DNA from: Ciona intestinalis
Lineage: Eukaryota > Chordata > Ascidiacea > Phlebobranchia > Cionidae
Reading direction: 5' to 3'
NCBI RefSeq assembly: GCF_000224145.3
Contig: NC_020166.2
Location: forward strand, 1,615,966 to 1,679,965
Length of the DNA: 64,000 nt
In this document: piece by piece, positions 21,501 through 34,663 of the stretch
How positions within the stretch are numbered: the stretch's first letter is position 1
Layout: the number at the start of each line of letters is the position of its first letter
Made by a program: the position numbers and the translations under genes
The notes under the pieces: generated by a model
What the model saw: only the letters and a program-made list of their open reading frames with translations
What the model was told of the DNA's origin: nothing
The model's database searches: none

Positions 21501-24500
21501 TAAACTAGTTACCAGTGTAATAATATCAAATTTGGGAATGGCAGAACAGCCGTTCTGTTTCATACACCTTTGTGGCATCTTACAAGTTACCTAAGTGTGT
21601 AACTTTATTGTTTTTTTTTAACATATGGACCAATTGCCACAGAGTGTTCTGCCCAAAAACACATCATGTCCACTGGCAAGTCATGGTTGTCATCTAATAT
21701 AACAAATAAAAACAAGAGTAAAATGAACATCGTACCAGTTCTGTTAGTTTGATACAGTGTATTGATAGATAACGAAGTGTTTTGTCCGATACTTGAACGC
21801 ATTCTTCTAAATCCATTCGCTCCAAATCAGGACAACTCTAGAAAAAATTTATATAATTCTCCATTCTATATGGGTAAGAAAACCCAAGTTATGTTACAGG
21901 TATAAATGTATGTCCTAAAAAAGTACTATTTTTGGTAAAAACAATCACACACAAAGTTACATATGTTGTAACTTGTAAGCGGGCGCAAGGTGTTTGCAAC
22001 AAAGCACCAGTGGTATATGACTGTCGTTGCCACATGTAAGTATAAACTGGTTACAATTATTTGTACCACACTCTTGGTTTGGTCCCAACACAACTTTGGC
22101 AAAAAATAAAAATTGCTCTTCTTTTAATATCTTTACCTTGGCAAGGCTTATAAATCCAGTATCGGTGAGATTTGAGCACAAAGCAACTTCTAATGTCTTT
22201 AACTTATGGCAATGCAGACTAAGTGATTGTAAAGATTCATCTTGAAGATTTAAACACTCAGATAGATTAAGTGATTCTAGGTTCTTGCAACCCTCAGTGA
22301 GTTTCTGTATTCCTTCATCTGTTATGTTCTATTTAAATATATTTTGGGATTAAGATATAGTATAGTAGGGGAAGAAGGAACACGTTTTTATTCCATTTAC
22401 TTGTCCATTTGGTAGTAAACAAAGAACATTCAAAAGATTATAAAACCACATCCTCACAACTCCCATATACCGATCTTAATAAACAGTTAAACACGATCAA
22501 GAAATTTGGATTTATGCGTCCATGCTGTCTACATAACTTATATTTATCCCTTGAATTACAATAACAAAGGTCATATTTAATTAATATGGTTCCTGTGACA
22601 TACCATGGATAAAACAATGAAAGAGTGTTATAAAGTTAAGTTAAAAAAAAGCTGGTTGTACCCCATTACATTTAAACAAAACAGGATTGTTAAAACATGT
22701 TGTTAACTCTGGTTCAAATGTTCAGAAAACATGTCACCCGAGACATATAAAGGTAAAAGTTAAAAACATTAATAAGGGTAAAAAAGGCCCAAACGTTACA
22801 TAGTGTATTAATATATACTCACCCCACACTTATGAAGGTTAAGCAGCAGCAAACATGGACAATTCTTTGCAATGTTTTCAAGCGAGTTGTCTGTTAACTG
22901 CAACAAAATATTCAATGTTTAATGTATGGCTGATAATTTAACAAATCCATAAAAGCAATTTCCATAGTGCTTTGCCCAAGAACACATATGCCCACACTCC
23001 ATACCACTATATGCCATAATGTTGGTAAGGTAGTGCTGAGCTGCCAACACAAAACCAAACAAAAGTAACCTCATTGGTTGATAAGGTAAAAGTAATATAC
23101 TTTTTATTTGATTGCTTGTATGGACACCTAACAGCAGGGTAAAGCTGGTTTTCATTTAAAACGAGATCCTTAAAACGTACATTGTTATCCCTGTTTTAAA
23201 AGTTAGGGTGACAGACCCCCCAGGCACCCCCAATGTTATACCTTATCCAGTACATTGCCATTTGCCAATACATTTAAAATAAGGAAGCTGACAAGAATAA
23301 ACAGATCAGCTATTCAAGTCACTTATTTTAAATTATTTATCATGTTTTTAACTGATCTAGGTTCCCTAACAAAGATTAACATCTTTATATATAATCATGA
23401 CTTGACTTTTTGCAGGTATGCTAATCAGCTCAAGGCGATTGGGTTGGGCATATGCTTTACCTTTTGTATGTGCATGTAAAATTCATGAACTGGCACAAAA
23501 AGGCAAAAATATTTTCTTTCAAAACAATTTTTATTTTAAATCTAAAAATTATTCTGTAAATAACATGTACAAAAACATATATAACTTTGTGGGTGATTGC
23601 CTTTGTTGTTTTTTTGTATGGCTACTATCTTGATAACCTATATTATAGAACACTGAGTTGGAGCAACTACTGTTAAATGTTATGACCGAGAAACACACCT
23701 ATAATGGTAGACGGATGTACCGTATTATGTGTGCATTGTGGAAATCTGAACCTTGATGTAATCTAACTAAATCTCATCGTACACCAGATGTAACATATAT
23801 TAATAATTAATAACTCGTCTATACAGAAGGTTGGCTAAGAAATATTTATATTTAAAACAGAAGGGGAATGTGGTCAAGTATACATTGGTAGGGTCAGTGG
23901 CGCAGCCAGAAAAAAAATAAGGGGGAGGGGTTTAAATCAAAAAAATTTCAAAAAAAATATTTTTTATTTATTTTTTTATGGTTTATATGGTTTATAGGGT
24001 CGCAACCCCTAAACCCCCTGGCTGCGCCACTGGTGGGGTATTAGTGTTTTTATTTGTTAATGTATTGCTGACAACTTAGACAACTCATACGGAACCACTG
24101 GGTTGGAGAATGTTGTTTAAGGCTTACCCAATAACACATACGTCCACAATGGTGGCATGCGCCTTAAACCCGCAAACTTTAGGTTAGAGGCAAGTGAAGT
24201 AACCACAGACCGGAAATATAAAATCCAATAACTTGCAACAAAACTAGGCGATTAAAGAATATTATGAGTTGCAATTGCTCTAAACAGCCCCACTCACCCT
24301 AGTAACTCCCTTCACAAGCAAATGTTTGAGCTTAGGACATCCATTGGTGAGATGACGTATCCCACGATCAGTGATTCGATCACACCATGATATATCGAGG
24401 TGGGACAACAGGGGACATCCCTCTCTGTTGGCAAGAAATAATTAGAAAAAAAAATTAAAACAGGTAATTTAAAAAAAAACAGATTAAGAAAGGTAAAATT

Positions 24501-27500
24501 ATTACTCTGAAGAGAAAAAAAAAGATAAAAAAGCTGAGTGGAAGTGAGAGAAAAATGTCTTCTATTATATTATGGAATCTCATGATTGATGTATCCATGG
24601 ACCATGATATCCATGTACTCCTTTTGCATTTGAGTGTGAGTTTAATTCTATACTGCAGATACAGCTGCACTTTTTATATTTTATTCTATATGGACAACAT
24701 GCTATGGGTCCTGAGATTAAAGCCAGAGTTGGTCAGTCCATTACCCCAACACTAACTTTCAGTGATCACTGCATTTAAGTTATTACTGTAAAATGTCTTG
24801 CTCAAAGATACATACACTGTGGGTACAACACAAGCGCCTAACTACTCAGTCACGGCACTAGACCAAAGATAATGTACAGTTAAACAGATCGAAGACTTAC
24901 CCAAGATGTTTAAGTCCCTGGTCAGTTATTTGTGTACACGAGCTTGTATCAAGATAATGTAGCTGAGGGCAATTCTTACCAAGGCTTATAAGCGTCCTGT
25001 AATCAACCACAGTAATTATCACAGACTTGTATTTCTAGTATGGTTAGCATCATGCGTGTGTCAACGGTAAATTCAATATGTGAACTATGATTTATTACCA
25101 CTTAAATCTAAATGTATATAGTTCTGTGCGGGTTAAGACGGACACCATTGTTTGTTAGCACATAATATTCAATATTTCCTAATCATGTTTTAAACAATTA
25201 ACAACGAATTGTGATGGTACAGTTATAAATTCTGTAAGTATTTTTGGTTTACTACCAAATGAGCCATAAAATAGAATGAAAACATAGACATGTATTGTGA
25301 TTGACAGTCATTATAAAACCGGTGCAGGTAAAAAGTACTTGTATAAAAGTATTAGATAAAAGCGTGGCAGCTAGGGATGCACATTACAGAATAGGTAGGT
25401 ATTCTAGGATATCCTAGAATACTTTATTTCGAATCTAGAATTCCGAATCTAGAATTTTGAATCCTTTTTTATATTTATAGGAAAAATAAATTTTACCCAC
25501 ATAAGTCAGTTTATAGACTCTTTCATAGTAGCCTTGTTGGATCATGAGCTGTAAAATGATCAAAAACTGTACTATTGGGTAGTTTTTGCGTCATGAAACA
25601 TATAGCATGCTATGAAAAGACGTTGCGAAACGTTTACTCTCGAAAGTCCCACTAACACAAAAATATTTTTTTTTAAATTATTAAGTTTCAAAAATTTGTT
25701 AATATAGTGTATGAGATGACGTGTGATGACGTCATTAAACAGAATACCGAATCCGTAATTAGATTCGAATACAAAAAGATTCGAATCTCACGGATTCAAA
25801 ATTCTGTAATGTGCATCCCTAGTGGCAGCTAACCCACAATACGTACTGGTCAGTTATCTTCTTGCAGTTGTACAAGTTAAGTCGGTCAAGATTACGACAG
25901 TTTTGACTGAACACCCTCAACGTTTTATCCTCCACATTTTCACAACCTTTCAATGATAATTGCTTGAGGAAGCCACCACATCGCTTGGATAAATTCTCAA
26001 CAACGCCTCCCTGTTAAGGTTAGATATGAGTTAATCTATGGATGTATAAGATTCATATCATTTTCCACTACTTTGAGAAAAGAATTTTTTATTGAGCAAA
26101 AGCAGACATATTTCTTTATTGACCAATATTCAAACCAAAACATGTTTTTTCAATTGAAACTTTTTTCGTATTTTGTTTATAGTAGTAAACAACCTTAATT
26201 TAATATGGCATACAAACATTGTCTAATCCTATATGTTTCTCAACAAGAGTCAACATGTGTATGAAATGTGTTATTAATTTAACAATAAAATGTAACATAA
26301 CATATGGTAGATAATGAATATGTTCAATAAAACAAATATTTGTGTTTTTATCCAATTGCAAATAATTGCACCTTGTAGTACCGTTATTATTAATATAACC
26401 CCAATGCTGTATACTATTCTATATGGGTGAACTGTTACAACAAAGTAAGCCATATAGGCATAAAACCTGGGGTGGTACGGTGGGAAGGCCTACTCTGGAG
26501 TTTACTACACTTCATGAATTAGTCGGTCTAATTGTACCAATAAGTCAGATTTCTTTCACAAAAATGTGTGTCTGACTGTACCTGCCTAATTAAATCATTA
26601 AAAGAATATGCATAACTAGGAAAAGATAAATCTACTCTCCAAAAAAAAGGAATTTATTTTACCATTTGTGCCCTTTGCAAATTGATATTTTTTGGAAACA
26701 ATACATTTAGGAGTAATCCAAACACCCCTTGCTCACCACTTGAACGTTGTCAATAGTATTATTTAGACTGGGATTAATGGCCGCTATAACACCTGCTTAT
26801 ATTATTAATTAGAATAGGCTACCACCTGTTGCATGTCATCAAAATTGCTTAGGGTTTCAATTAAGTTAGTTAGTAAGATGAATAATGTCACTCAGGTGAC
26901 ATGGGTCAGTGGTTGGCCGTTTGCATCTAACCGAAGGATACCAGGTTCGATGCTAGATACCAATAGACATATCACATATGTGTTTCTGGGCGAGACAGTT
27001 AGTTTTGCTCCAACCCCGTGGTCACAAATGGGTTGTAGCAGTTTGTGTTGGGATAATAGGCCAACTGTGGCCTAAATCTCAAGTCCAATGGAGTGCGAGA
27101 CTGCAAAACCTCATCCATATAAAATAAATATCAATAATAAAAATGACTTCGGTATTAAGATGCTTATTGAATTGAACTTTAAACATCTACATATGGGTTG
27201 GCGTAAGCAGGCCTACCCAGGAGTTTTCGGCAATGTATTTATCTATTAATAAACATTGCAACCAAAAAATTAGATTTATTTCATAGAACTGCGTGTCTAA
27301 CTATGTCTGAATCGCCCTGTATTATAAACCGTTTGGTGATATTTGTGGCTTGGTATTTGTTTGCTTACCTCAACTACAGTTTGAAACAGGAACAAGTCTA
27401 CCCTTTGCCAGTTGCTGCCATCCAGTGCTAAGTTATTCCATGATGGGGACACCTGTTAAAAAGATACAAAGTTACGTAAAATGGAGAAATAACTGCCATG

Positions 27501-28632
27501 AGGTATAATATAGGCATATGGTGCGCAAGTGCAACAGAAAGCTTGAAATACTCATTTAAACAATGAAGTAGTTGTTGTTAACCTACAGCTTGCCAGTAAA
27601 TAATTGACTTTCTAGCAAATAAAAGGGAAATACAATTATCTTTCACGGTGACTCATTTAGACAAAAAGGTTCATGACCCCCTGTAATGGAGTAACAAGCA
27701 TGCATAAGATGCACAATAGAACACTCATGAAGTTATATATTGCAGTAATAAGCAATAAGACATGAGGTGTATATTATACATGGTGCATAGCAGAACACCA
27801 AAGATAATAACTTTGTCAAATACAGGGAAAGTAAATTGTATTCACCACATTAATCCATGAGGTTTCCTATGTTGTACAGCTATGACTGTAATTCTATTTC
27901 AACAATGTCACCCTAGCTTTTTACTAGTTAAAAAAACTGTACTTTTATAGTTGCATACGCACCTGTGCGCATCTGCATAAAGTTACAATATCCAGATATG
28001 AGAATATCCGAAGCAACAATTCTTTTGGGAGTTTGTGGTTAATGAGACCTTCATTCTCCGAGGGCAGGAATGCTTGACGAGTTTTGAACTCCTGTGGAAA
28101 GTTTACATTGATTAGAAAGCTCAGGTGAAACTACATAATATGAATTTCTTTGAATACAGGTTTCAAAATAAATACATTACTATTATATTTATATAAATAT
28201 ATATATATATATAAATTTTATTACATAACTTAGGTTACATATAATAAAAATGACATAACGCACTACATAACATAAATGTTTGTTTGTCTTTTCAAACATG
28301 ATAACAAATATGTTTTTGATTAATTAAAACAGGGAAGAGAATGGTAACCCAATTATACCATGTTTAATGCTAGATACTGATAGCGGTAATGGACAAATTC
28401 TGACCTAAATCTCAAATACCATGGTGTGCCATGGTGTAGGACCTCAACCATATACCTCTAGGACAAAATGTGTTTCTACAATTGGAGCAATTCGGCAACT
28501 TTGGCCTAAATCTAAGGCCCTATGGCAGTCCCAAACTGTAGGACCTTAGCCATACAGAATAGAAGACAAGTTCCTTTTATAAATATTAAATACCTCCAAC
28601 TTTTGCTTGAAGTTCTCTGTGCGACTCGACAT
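18417..28632 (-). CDS. FBXL20: F-box and leucine-rich-repeat protein, FBXL2/FBXL20 type, two alternative C-termini
   Basis: Exons (5'->3', minus): 28594-28632, 27963-28091, 27369-27452, 25847-26010, 24901-24996, 24298-24424, 22823-22897, 22137-22328, 21736-21837, 21304-21450, 20718-20783, then either 20007-20120 or 18417-18536; all phases agree. This gives 444 or 446 residues (vertebrate FBXL20, 436). The F-box is at about residues 32-75 (NHKLPKELLLRIFSYLDIVT), recruiting SKP1-CUL1. About eleven Cys-containing LRRs follow (HLDISWCDRITDRGIRHLT; LEVLELDNCPLITDNSLEHL), forming the substrate horseshoe. The C-terminus carries a CaaX box for lipid anchoring, as in FBXL2. Introns carry several transposons. 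Exon 10 uses an atypical GTTGTG donor. FBXL2 and FBXL20 are vertebrate duplicates, so the symbol means the pair's pre-duplicate orthologue. Confidence 0.95.
20007..20120 (-). CDS. Alternative last exon a of the F-box gene, CaaX CIIL
   Basis: Preceded by a GCTTAG acceptor, phase 0; 37 residues EQNRKLVIHAYFAPITPQPS...DCNCIIL then TGA. Clearly homologous to exon b (IHAYFAP.TP.PS, terminal C-I-I-L), so the two arose by exon duplication. Each carries its own stop, so they must be alternatives, either by splicing or by polyadenylation between 18536 and 20007. Confidence 0.8.
   Translation of the reverse strand, partial: EQNRKLVIHAYFAPITPQPSVGPATRRLCPDCNCIIL
22358..22515 (-). mobile_element. TAGGGTGG-type MITE, truncated, F-box gene intron 7
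   Basis: Opens tagtataggggaagaaggaa with acacgtttttattccattta (reverse orientation) and breaks off after atcaagaaatttgga; the second terminal repeat is missing. Confidence 0.65.
23895..24032. mobile_element. Short hAT-like inverted-repeat element (138 bp), F-box gene intron 6
   Basis: Perfect 15-bp terminal inverted repeats CAGTGGCGCAGCCAG / CTGGCTGCGCCACTG around a poly-A/T centre. The flanking 8-mers (ggtagggt and gtggggta) are only partly alike, so the target duplication has decayed or is uncertain. Ends starting CAGTGGCG are common in hAT elements. Confidence 0.65.
25127..25286 (+). mobile_element. TAGGGTGG-type MITE, 3' terminus missing, F-box gene intron 4
   Basis: Opens gtgcgggttaagacggacacc with the forward-order landmarks tagcacataatattcaatat, tgttttaaacaattaacaac and tttggtttactaccaaatga, and ends after aaaatagaatgaaaac. 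Confidence 0.6.
25372..25821. mobile_element. hAT-type MITE (450 bp) beside the exon 4 donor of the F-box gene
   Basis: Terminal inverted repeats TAGGGATGCACATTACAGAA / its complement at the right end, flanked by a perfect 8-bp target duplication GTGGCAGC (25364-25371 and 25822-25829). Subterminal gattcgaat-type repeats face each other. No transposase. The right-hand duplication ends 17 bases from exon 4 of the minus-strand F-box gene (exon edge 25847). Confidence 0.88.
26830..27130 (+). repeat. tRNA-like SINE copy with box-B-like sequence, F-box gene intron 3
   Basis: Contains gggtcagtggttggccgttt, then 25 bases on aggataccaggttcgatgct, whose GGTTCGATGC resembles a pol III box B. Then come the family's central strings gtttctgggcgagacagtta and ggcctaaatctcaagtccaa, and a tail ctcatccatataaaataaat. 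The same head recurs at 41385-41460. Confidence 0.65.
28190..28216. repeat. TA microsatellite in F-box gene intron 1
   Basis: Run of about ten TA dinucleotides between exons 1 and 2; a likely length-polymorphic site. Confidence 0.7.
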
Positions 28633-31600
28633 TGCGGACACGGAAGCTTCAAGGTTTTCCTTATCCTCGTTCACGTAATCACAATGTTCTACTCTACGTT
28701 TCTTTTTACGAAGTGGCTCCAACATCTACACGGCTCGTGCCATTGGCAATGAGGAGCGACTGTGACAGAACAAACAAAAACAGACACTCATTACACTCTC
28801 TGCGATGTAACATAAGTAAAATTAACTCAACTATTGTGTTCAATGATCATACTAAACACCTTGGTCTGTAAACGCTATGTTTATCCTTTCCTGCTAAATG
28901 ATACGATGTAATTTATTTATACTTGCCTGTCAGGGCAATAACAGTAGTTACTAGTTATATCACGAAAGCAGTTTTAAATAGTTGTAGGCTCGCGTTCAAC
29001 CTCAAATCTTATTCTTTCGGGTCTAACCACTGCGCCATGGTGACTGGCACATTTTCAAGGTTTTTGATAACAGGACTATATGAACAAACAAGCTAACACC
29101 ATTGGTATGTCTGAATCATTGTGCAAATAACATTTACACCATGGCACACGTACATCGAAATTTCAAGAGTTAATTGAAAAACCTTTAAACAATGTAAAAA
29201 AAATATGGTTTTAACACTTTAAAAGAAAAATAGCATTAACAGTCTGCTCTGCTTACTTTAATACCACCATGGAGAATATATATAAAAAGCTTAATGGTGA
29301 AAACTCAACATACAAAAATTCATTGTACTGGCCTGCAGCACTGAGAAGGTGGATTAAGTGTTTGTTAAAATTTAAATAAAATAGCAAATTATAGACCAAG
29401 TTAATTTATTAAGGTAACTTATCCCTGCTCACAACAACAGTTGTTATAACCAGAGTCCGTATATAAACATGAGTTATTTCATGTCGCCCATAGAAATCAC
29501 ATAGCACATAGCAAATGGGGCTAAATTGATCATAGACATAATATAAATATGAACGTATATAGCTAAGTTTAATATATTTTATGTTTTTAATACAAATACA
29601 GGATGCAGATTAAAGAAAATCAAATTTTCAAGTAGATGTGTAGATTTATTAAAGCCCGAAAGTGACTTGAAGTTTTTGAGTTCTATAAATAAACTGCGAC
29701 TAAGCAGAAAAATCTGTTTAAAAATTCCCGTTGCTAGGGTAAACAATCGGCGAAATTAGCCCCATTTGGTTGCCCTGTAAGATTTCTATGGTGATGAAAT
29801 AACTCATGTTTATATACGGACTCTGGTTATAACATAGATATCTTATCTCTGTACTGTTCTTACTTACCTAAAAGCTACAACACAAGATAACATATGCAAG
29901 TTGCAACTATTAATAAAGTCTGAGCAGTAAATGGGATCAACCTATTTAGCATTAAGTAAACTTAATCAGCACATAATCCAACTAAAAGTAAAGGCTTATC
30001 AGTACAAGGAAGTGATAATTGCAGTGATCATTGTTTAATGTACTAAGCTTAACTTACATAATGCAAAAGCAAGCATACTGATTTGCTATTAATATGTAAA
30101 ACTCTAGCATAGTGTAAAATCTATGTTTTAAATCCACCAGAAAGTGTAATAAGGTATAGATATTTCAAACTATACAAATGCATGAATTATAAAAAAAAAA
30201 TTAAAATAAATACTAGCAGTATTCTGAATGCTATTTCCCTTTATAACTATAGGAGTGCCACAGCTTACTTTAAGTCATATTAGTTTGCACTGCAGCATAT
30301 GTTACAGTTATATAATAGTGGTAATTGTCCCATGATCTGACTTTCTAGGTAAATACAAGTAATTGAACATAAACAACAACCGTGTATTATATAACAACAA
30401 TAATAAAGCAAACATGTACTGAAGTAACAAAGCATATAGTTTTAGCCTAATAACACAATTATATATAACTAACTAGTTAATCGACTAGAAACCATTAATA
30501 ATAGCCTCAGAACGCAAAACAAGTTAAAAGTTGTTGTCCAGTCAGACTATAATGTTCCTAATGAAGCGATGGGCAAAATGGGAAATAAACTGTCTCAAGC
30601 AGAAAGCTTAATGTCTTTTCAAATCCCTTGGGGTTCAGAACCTTATGGCAAGATGTACATTGTTAAGGCTTTGTATTATTTCCTACTAGAATCTTGCTGC
30701 GTAAGACAATGGATCTTATGTCTAAACACTGACACAAACCAAATCCCAATGGATTTTTATGCATTATCATCAATTTTGCTTGGAGATACCATTTACACCT
30801 TAGACAAAATGTATATCAATTGTTTAATATATGTAAAGCCAGAACATGTAAAATTACTTTGTAGGCATGCAAGTATTTTTAAAGTATGGTACACTGCATA
30901 AAAATGCTTGGTTTACCAAAAAATCAAAGTCTAAAAATAACACAGTATGTACAGTGCAGATTTTCCAAATATAAATTGCACAGAAAATGAATGATGTAAA
31001 CAAAATGACATTTATAACAACAGTAGCAAGATAAAACTTAATAAGATAGACATTGTAGTGATCAGAAAAGCTATTTTATCGATACAATTAGTATAATAAT
31101 TATTTTATTTGAATTCTAAGGTAAACTTCTAGAATTAGATAAAACACAACAGAAAACATGCATTCAAAATAAAACACAATTTTTCGTGCATTCATTTATC
31201 TTCAATGAAATTACATTAGCCGTTATATCTATCAATCAACAGGTAAACTAGTTTTAACTACACTTAACTATATTAGCCACAACAATTTATAACAGCTTGG
31301 CATTTGATTGCAGCAGTCACATTTCTCATGGCCTCTATCAAAATTTACGTCACGTTTATAAATTTTCTAATGTCAGCAAACAGTTTACTACATAACTATT
31401 GTCAGCAATTTAAAACTGGATATTTTTGCTCAAGGCACGTGTTTGAGTATACCCACTTTTCTTTGTTCAAAAACACGACATCGCCATTTCTGACAAAAAC
31501 AGAAAAAGGCCGCAAATCGTCGTTAGCCTTCTGTCTGTCAGCTGATCTATCAAAACAATAACAAACATGGAAAACCTAGGTTACATTGCGGGGAGCACAA

Positions 31601-32326
31601 TACTGAACTGTTTCATGCAGTTTTGCGGCATATACCTGTCCCCGACTGACGTTTAAACGTGGATAGATGTTTCATAAATTATTTAACACACATTTTTAAT
31701 TGCTAAGGGTACATTCCCATTCGTTCACCAAGTTCAGAGTAACATTACATAATGTAGCAATTCAATTCTGACGTTGCAGGTTTAATCTTTGTTATTATAA
31801 CAAACCAATTGCTTTGTTTACTATATGTTGGGATTAATAGCCACCCTTCTAAGTGACTCTCCTTTTTCATACTAATCTCTTGAGTATTTTGAACGTTGAT
31901 CGTTTTACTGTTGATTTTCTTCTGTTCAGGTTCGGATAAAATGATCTTCGCTGTCGTTTTCGAAGAGATAAATAAAAAATTAAGCTATGATATTTGAGAC
32001 AGATAAACTACACGTTTATTGCGAGCACATGACTTTATACGCGTTCATAAAAGTTGAAGTGAAACAGAATAATTTGCGGCCCACTTCAAAACAATACAAT
32101 TAATAAAAACATTAACTGAAAAGGTAACCCAAATTATTTCGTGGTTAATTTAAAATATTAAATGTTCCTGCTTTTTTACAACTTTATCTCTTGAATGAAA
32201 CATTTCATGAAGGTACGAAAAGAATATCCAATACTAGACCCAATGTGAAGGAGAAAAAGTTAGAAAGTGCAAAAGGTATTGGACCAGACTCTTTCAGCTG
32301 CAAAACAGCAAGATCTATGCTGATAC
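28633..32326. other. Intergenic between the F-box promoter and the CHMP5 3' end
   Basis: 28985-29060 carries a minus-strand tRNA/SINE-like head (cgcgttcaacctcaaatc, ggtctaaccactgcgccatgg). 29451-29825 is a hAT MITE. 30569-30901 is a 110-codon plus-strand frame from ATG (MGKMGNKLSQAESLMSFQIP...), with no domain, signal peptide or splice context. 31304-31561 is another featureless frame that lacks a convincing start. The remainder is AT-rich; the CHMP5 3' UTR must occupy the right end. Confidence 0.45.
29451..29825. mobile_element. hAT-type MITE, 375 bp, copy 1
   Basis: Terminal inverted repeats start CAGAGTCCGTATATAAACAT and extend to about 45 bp with a short mismatch; flanked by the 8-bp duplication GTTATAAC at 29443-29450 and 29826-29833. 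The twin at 49810-50184 has the same length and differs at only a handful of positions. No coding capacity. Confidence 0.93.
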
Positions 32327-34663
32327 TCATGCTGGCAGTTGTGGAAGTCCAAACTCGTCAACTGGTACCCCTTCCTGTAATTCAAAATATATGATGAAAC
32401 AATTAGTTAACTTTGAACTGCAAATTGAATAGTTCAACTTTGTCATTGTTGTTAACTAAACTTGTTCATTTGCGCATACTTGTCTCTAGTACAAGTGTTA
32501 TGTGTTCAAGTCCCGCTGTGCCCATAATTGTAAGTGTAACCGAGTGGTTTACTATGAGTTGTTGAAATTGTCAGCCTTACATTAAATACTAATCACCTAT
32601 AAAGTTACATACGTGGTAACTTGTAAGCGGCTAAAACGGGCATTAAGTGTATGGAACAGAACACCAATGTAATAAGTTTATAAGTAACATTGTACCACCA
32701 TGCAAAGATAATTAAGTTTCAATCATTAGGCTATAAAATTATAGCCTACTACTATATACAGCACCACAGGATTTTCCATATAGAACTCAAATACCATTAA
32801 CTTACCGAATTAGCAGGAACTGAGTCCCCAATAGCATTGGAAGGAGCGTTAGGGGCTGCCACTTCATCTCCAAGGAATTCATCTTCAAACATATCGTCAC
32901 CCAACGCATCCAGCTCTGTAGGAAATATAATGTCAATAATCTGTCCATTGGATTGGAATAAATTGTTCAGTAATCGGATATTGTTTACAGAAATCATGTA
33001 TAAAGTGGTACAGGCGGTCTTTACAACCAACACAACAAAGTCCTGGTGTAGCAGAAGATTTATAAAGGGGAGGAGATTCAACTGTATTTTGAAACATATT
33101 TTATCACACAAGTGCAAAAATCAGATGTGCAGCGCAATGAAAAATAGTTATTTGATGCGTTATATTTTACAAAAAAAGGTTTCAAACCTCCTGACCCCCA
33201 TAATAACTAGTTTATGTTGACAACAAACACAGTCAAGGTTGAGCAAACCCTTCCTCTATCGAACATCTCACCTGCTTCTAAATCATCTTCATCCAACTCA
33301 GGTGTCCCGTAACTTCTGCCGAGCGTTTCTTGAATTTCTTCCGACATTTCCAACATGTCTGCCATGTCATCTTGCAAGTCCTAATATAAATTAACACAAC
33401 ATTTTTTTATCCATTAACACAACATAAAAGTAAAATAACATAACTTAATTTTATAAGATTTTGAAACTGCTTTTCTGATATAAAATACTATTTAAAGCAT
33501 AAAGATGTAACCTCAAAAGATTTGTCTGGTGTGTGTTAGAATTTACAATGACAATTTAAACTTTTTGCAATTCTCAGGGTGACTTGCACACCCTGCAGTA
33601 CTGCACCATATTAATCATTTACCTCTATCTCATCAAGGTTGATTTTCTTGTGTTCTTTTTTCATTTCTTTGAGTCCAACTTTCATTGCCCCAACCACATT
33701 CTTTGTGTCTTTTATTGTTTGTATGGAATAGTTGGTTTGCTCCATGTTAAAGCTTTGGCTCATCATATTGTCTCGTTGTGTTTCATACCTGTGTTGAGGA
33801 AGTTATATTATAGCAATATGAATTAATAAGACTAATTTATCCTGTGTGGTGGGGCAAAGACTGTCATTATAACATGGGTGTTTTGTTTCATACACCACGT
33901 GACCGCTTACCGCTCAAATGTAACTTTGTGGGTAAATATTGTTGTATGGCTGACACTTTAGACAATTCATCATTGACCACTTGGTTGGGGCAATTGTGCA
34001 GAAGTGTCTTGCGCAAGGACACACATAATAGTAGCAGGGTCAATCCCCAAACCCTTAATCTCTGGACTAGAGGCAGGTGCTTTTAACATTGCAAACAGAT
34101 AAAGCAATTTACATTTTCTTCTGCTTTAGAACTCTAAGTGCTCGGTTTTGAACAGCTTTCTTGGCAGGTCCCGGCCTCATTTTTTTCATTTGGTTGCGAT
34201 ACTTTAGAAGCTCTGCATCAAGCTTTGAGATTTTCTTTTCCACTGACTCCGTTCTGTCATCAACCTGTGCCAAATAAATGTTTGTAAATTATATATTACC
34301 AACATATGTTACGTTAAGTGTAAAAGTCACAAGATGTAATAGGTGTGTAAAACAAACATAATTTATATTTATCTCTATAAACACAAATGTGATTACCATA
34401 TTAATAACAACATTGATGAGAAGGAAACTATTAACAAAATGACAGTTTAACACATTATGATAGAAAATTACTTGGGAAAAAGTGTCAAATAAATCAGTTA
34501 TTACTCGACGTTACCCTTTGCTATACGTACCTACTAAAAATACATTTTTGTAATTGCAATTAGGTATGTCTAAAACACTTTATACAACACTTACAGAGGC
34601 AATACAATCATTAAGCGTTGGTGCTGGCTGCTTTGGTTTTGAACTTCCAAAGATTCGATTCAT
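32327..34663 (-). CDS. CHMP5: CHMP5 / Vps60, ESCRT-III subunit (217 aa)
   Basis: Six exons: 34595-34663, 34113-34264, 33623-33788, 33272-33380, 32806-32915 and 32327-32374, all with GT-AG ends and matching phases; 217 residues against 219 in human. It begins [20 protein letters not shown] (human [20 protein letters not shown]) and ends [15 protein letters not shown] (human [15 protein letters not shown]). The first half is basic and coiled ([20 protein letters not shown]), the second acidic ([20 protein letters not shown]), the autoinhibitory ESCRT-III arrangement with the LIP5/VTA1-binding region toward the C-terminus. It works on endosomes in multivesicular-body formation and VPS4 regulation. 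Intron 2 contains a SINE-like copy at 33838-34090. Start chosen because it is the conserved family N-terminus. Confidence 0.97.
33838..34090 (+). repeat. SINE-like composite repeat, long copy, in a CHMP5 intron
   Basis: Reads ttatcctgtgtggtggggca, cattataacatgggtgtttt, catacaccacgtgaccgctt, cttggttggggcaattgtgc and gtcttgcgcaaggacacac, then caaacccttaatctctggac. It is one of the longest copies and shows how the head (gtggggca...) and tail (ttggagcaatt...cttgcccaagaacacata) modules join. Confidence 0.65.

Noticed and set aside
26900-26975. A functional tRNA gene
   Set aside because: A box-B-like GGTTCGATGC is present, but no cloverleaf with paired acceptor stem could be drawn and the unit recurs with a common tail; it is a tRNA-like SINE head.
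30569-30901. 110-codon plus-strand frame as an orphan gene
   Set aside because: Starts at a real ATG but has no domain, signal peptide, TATA box or splice support; single long frames of this size are expected in 64 kb of six-frame AT-rich DNA.
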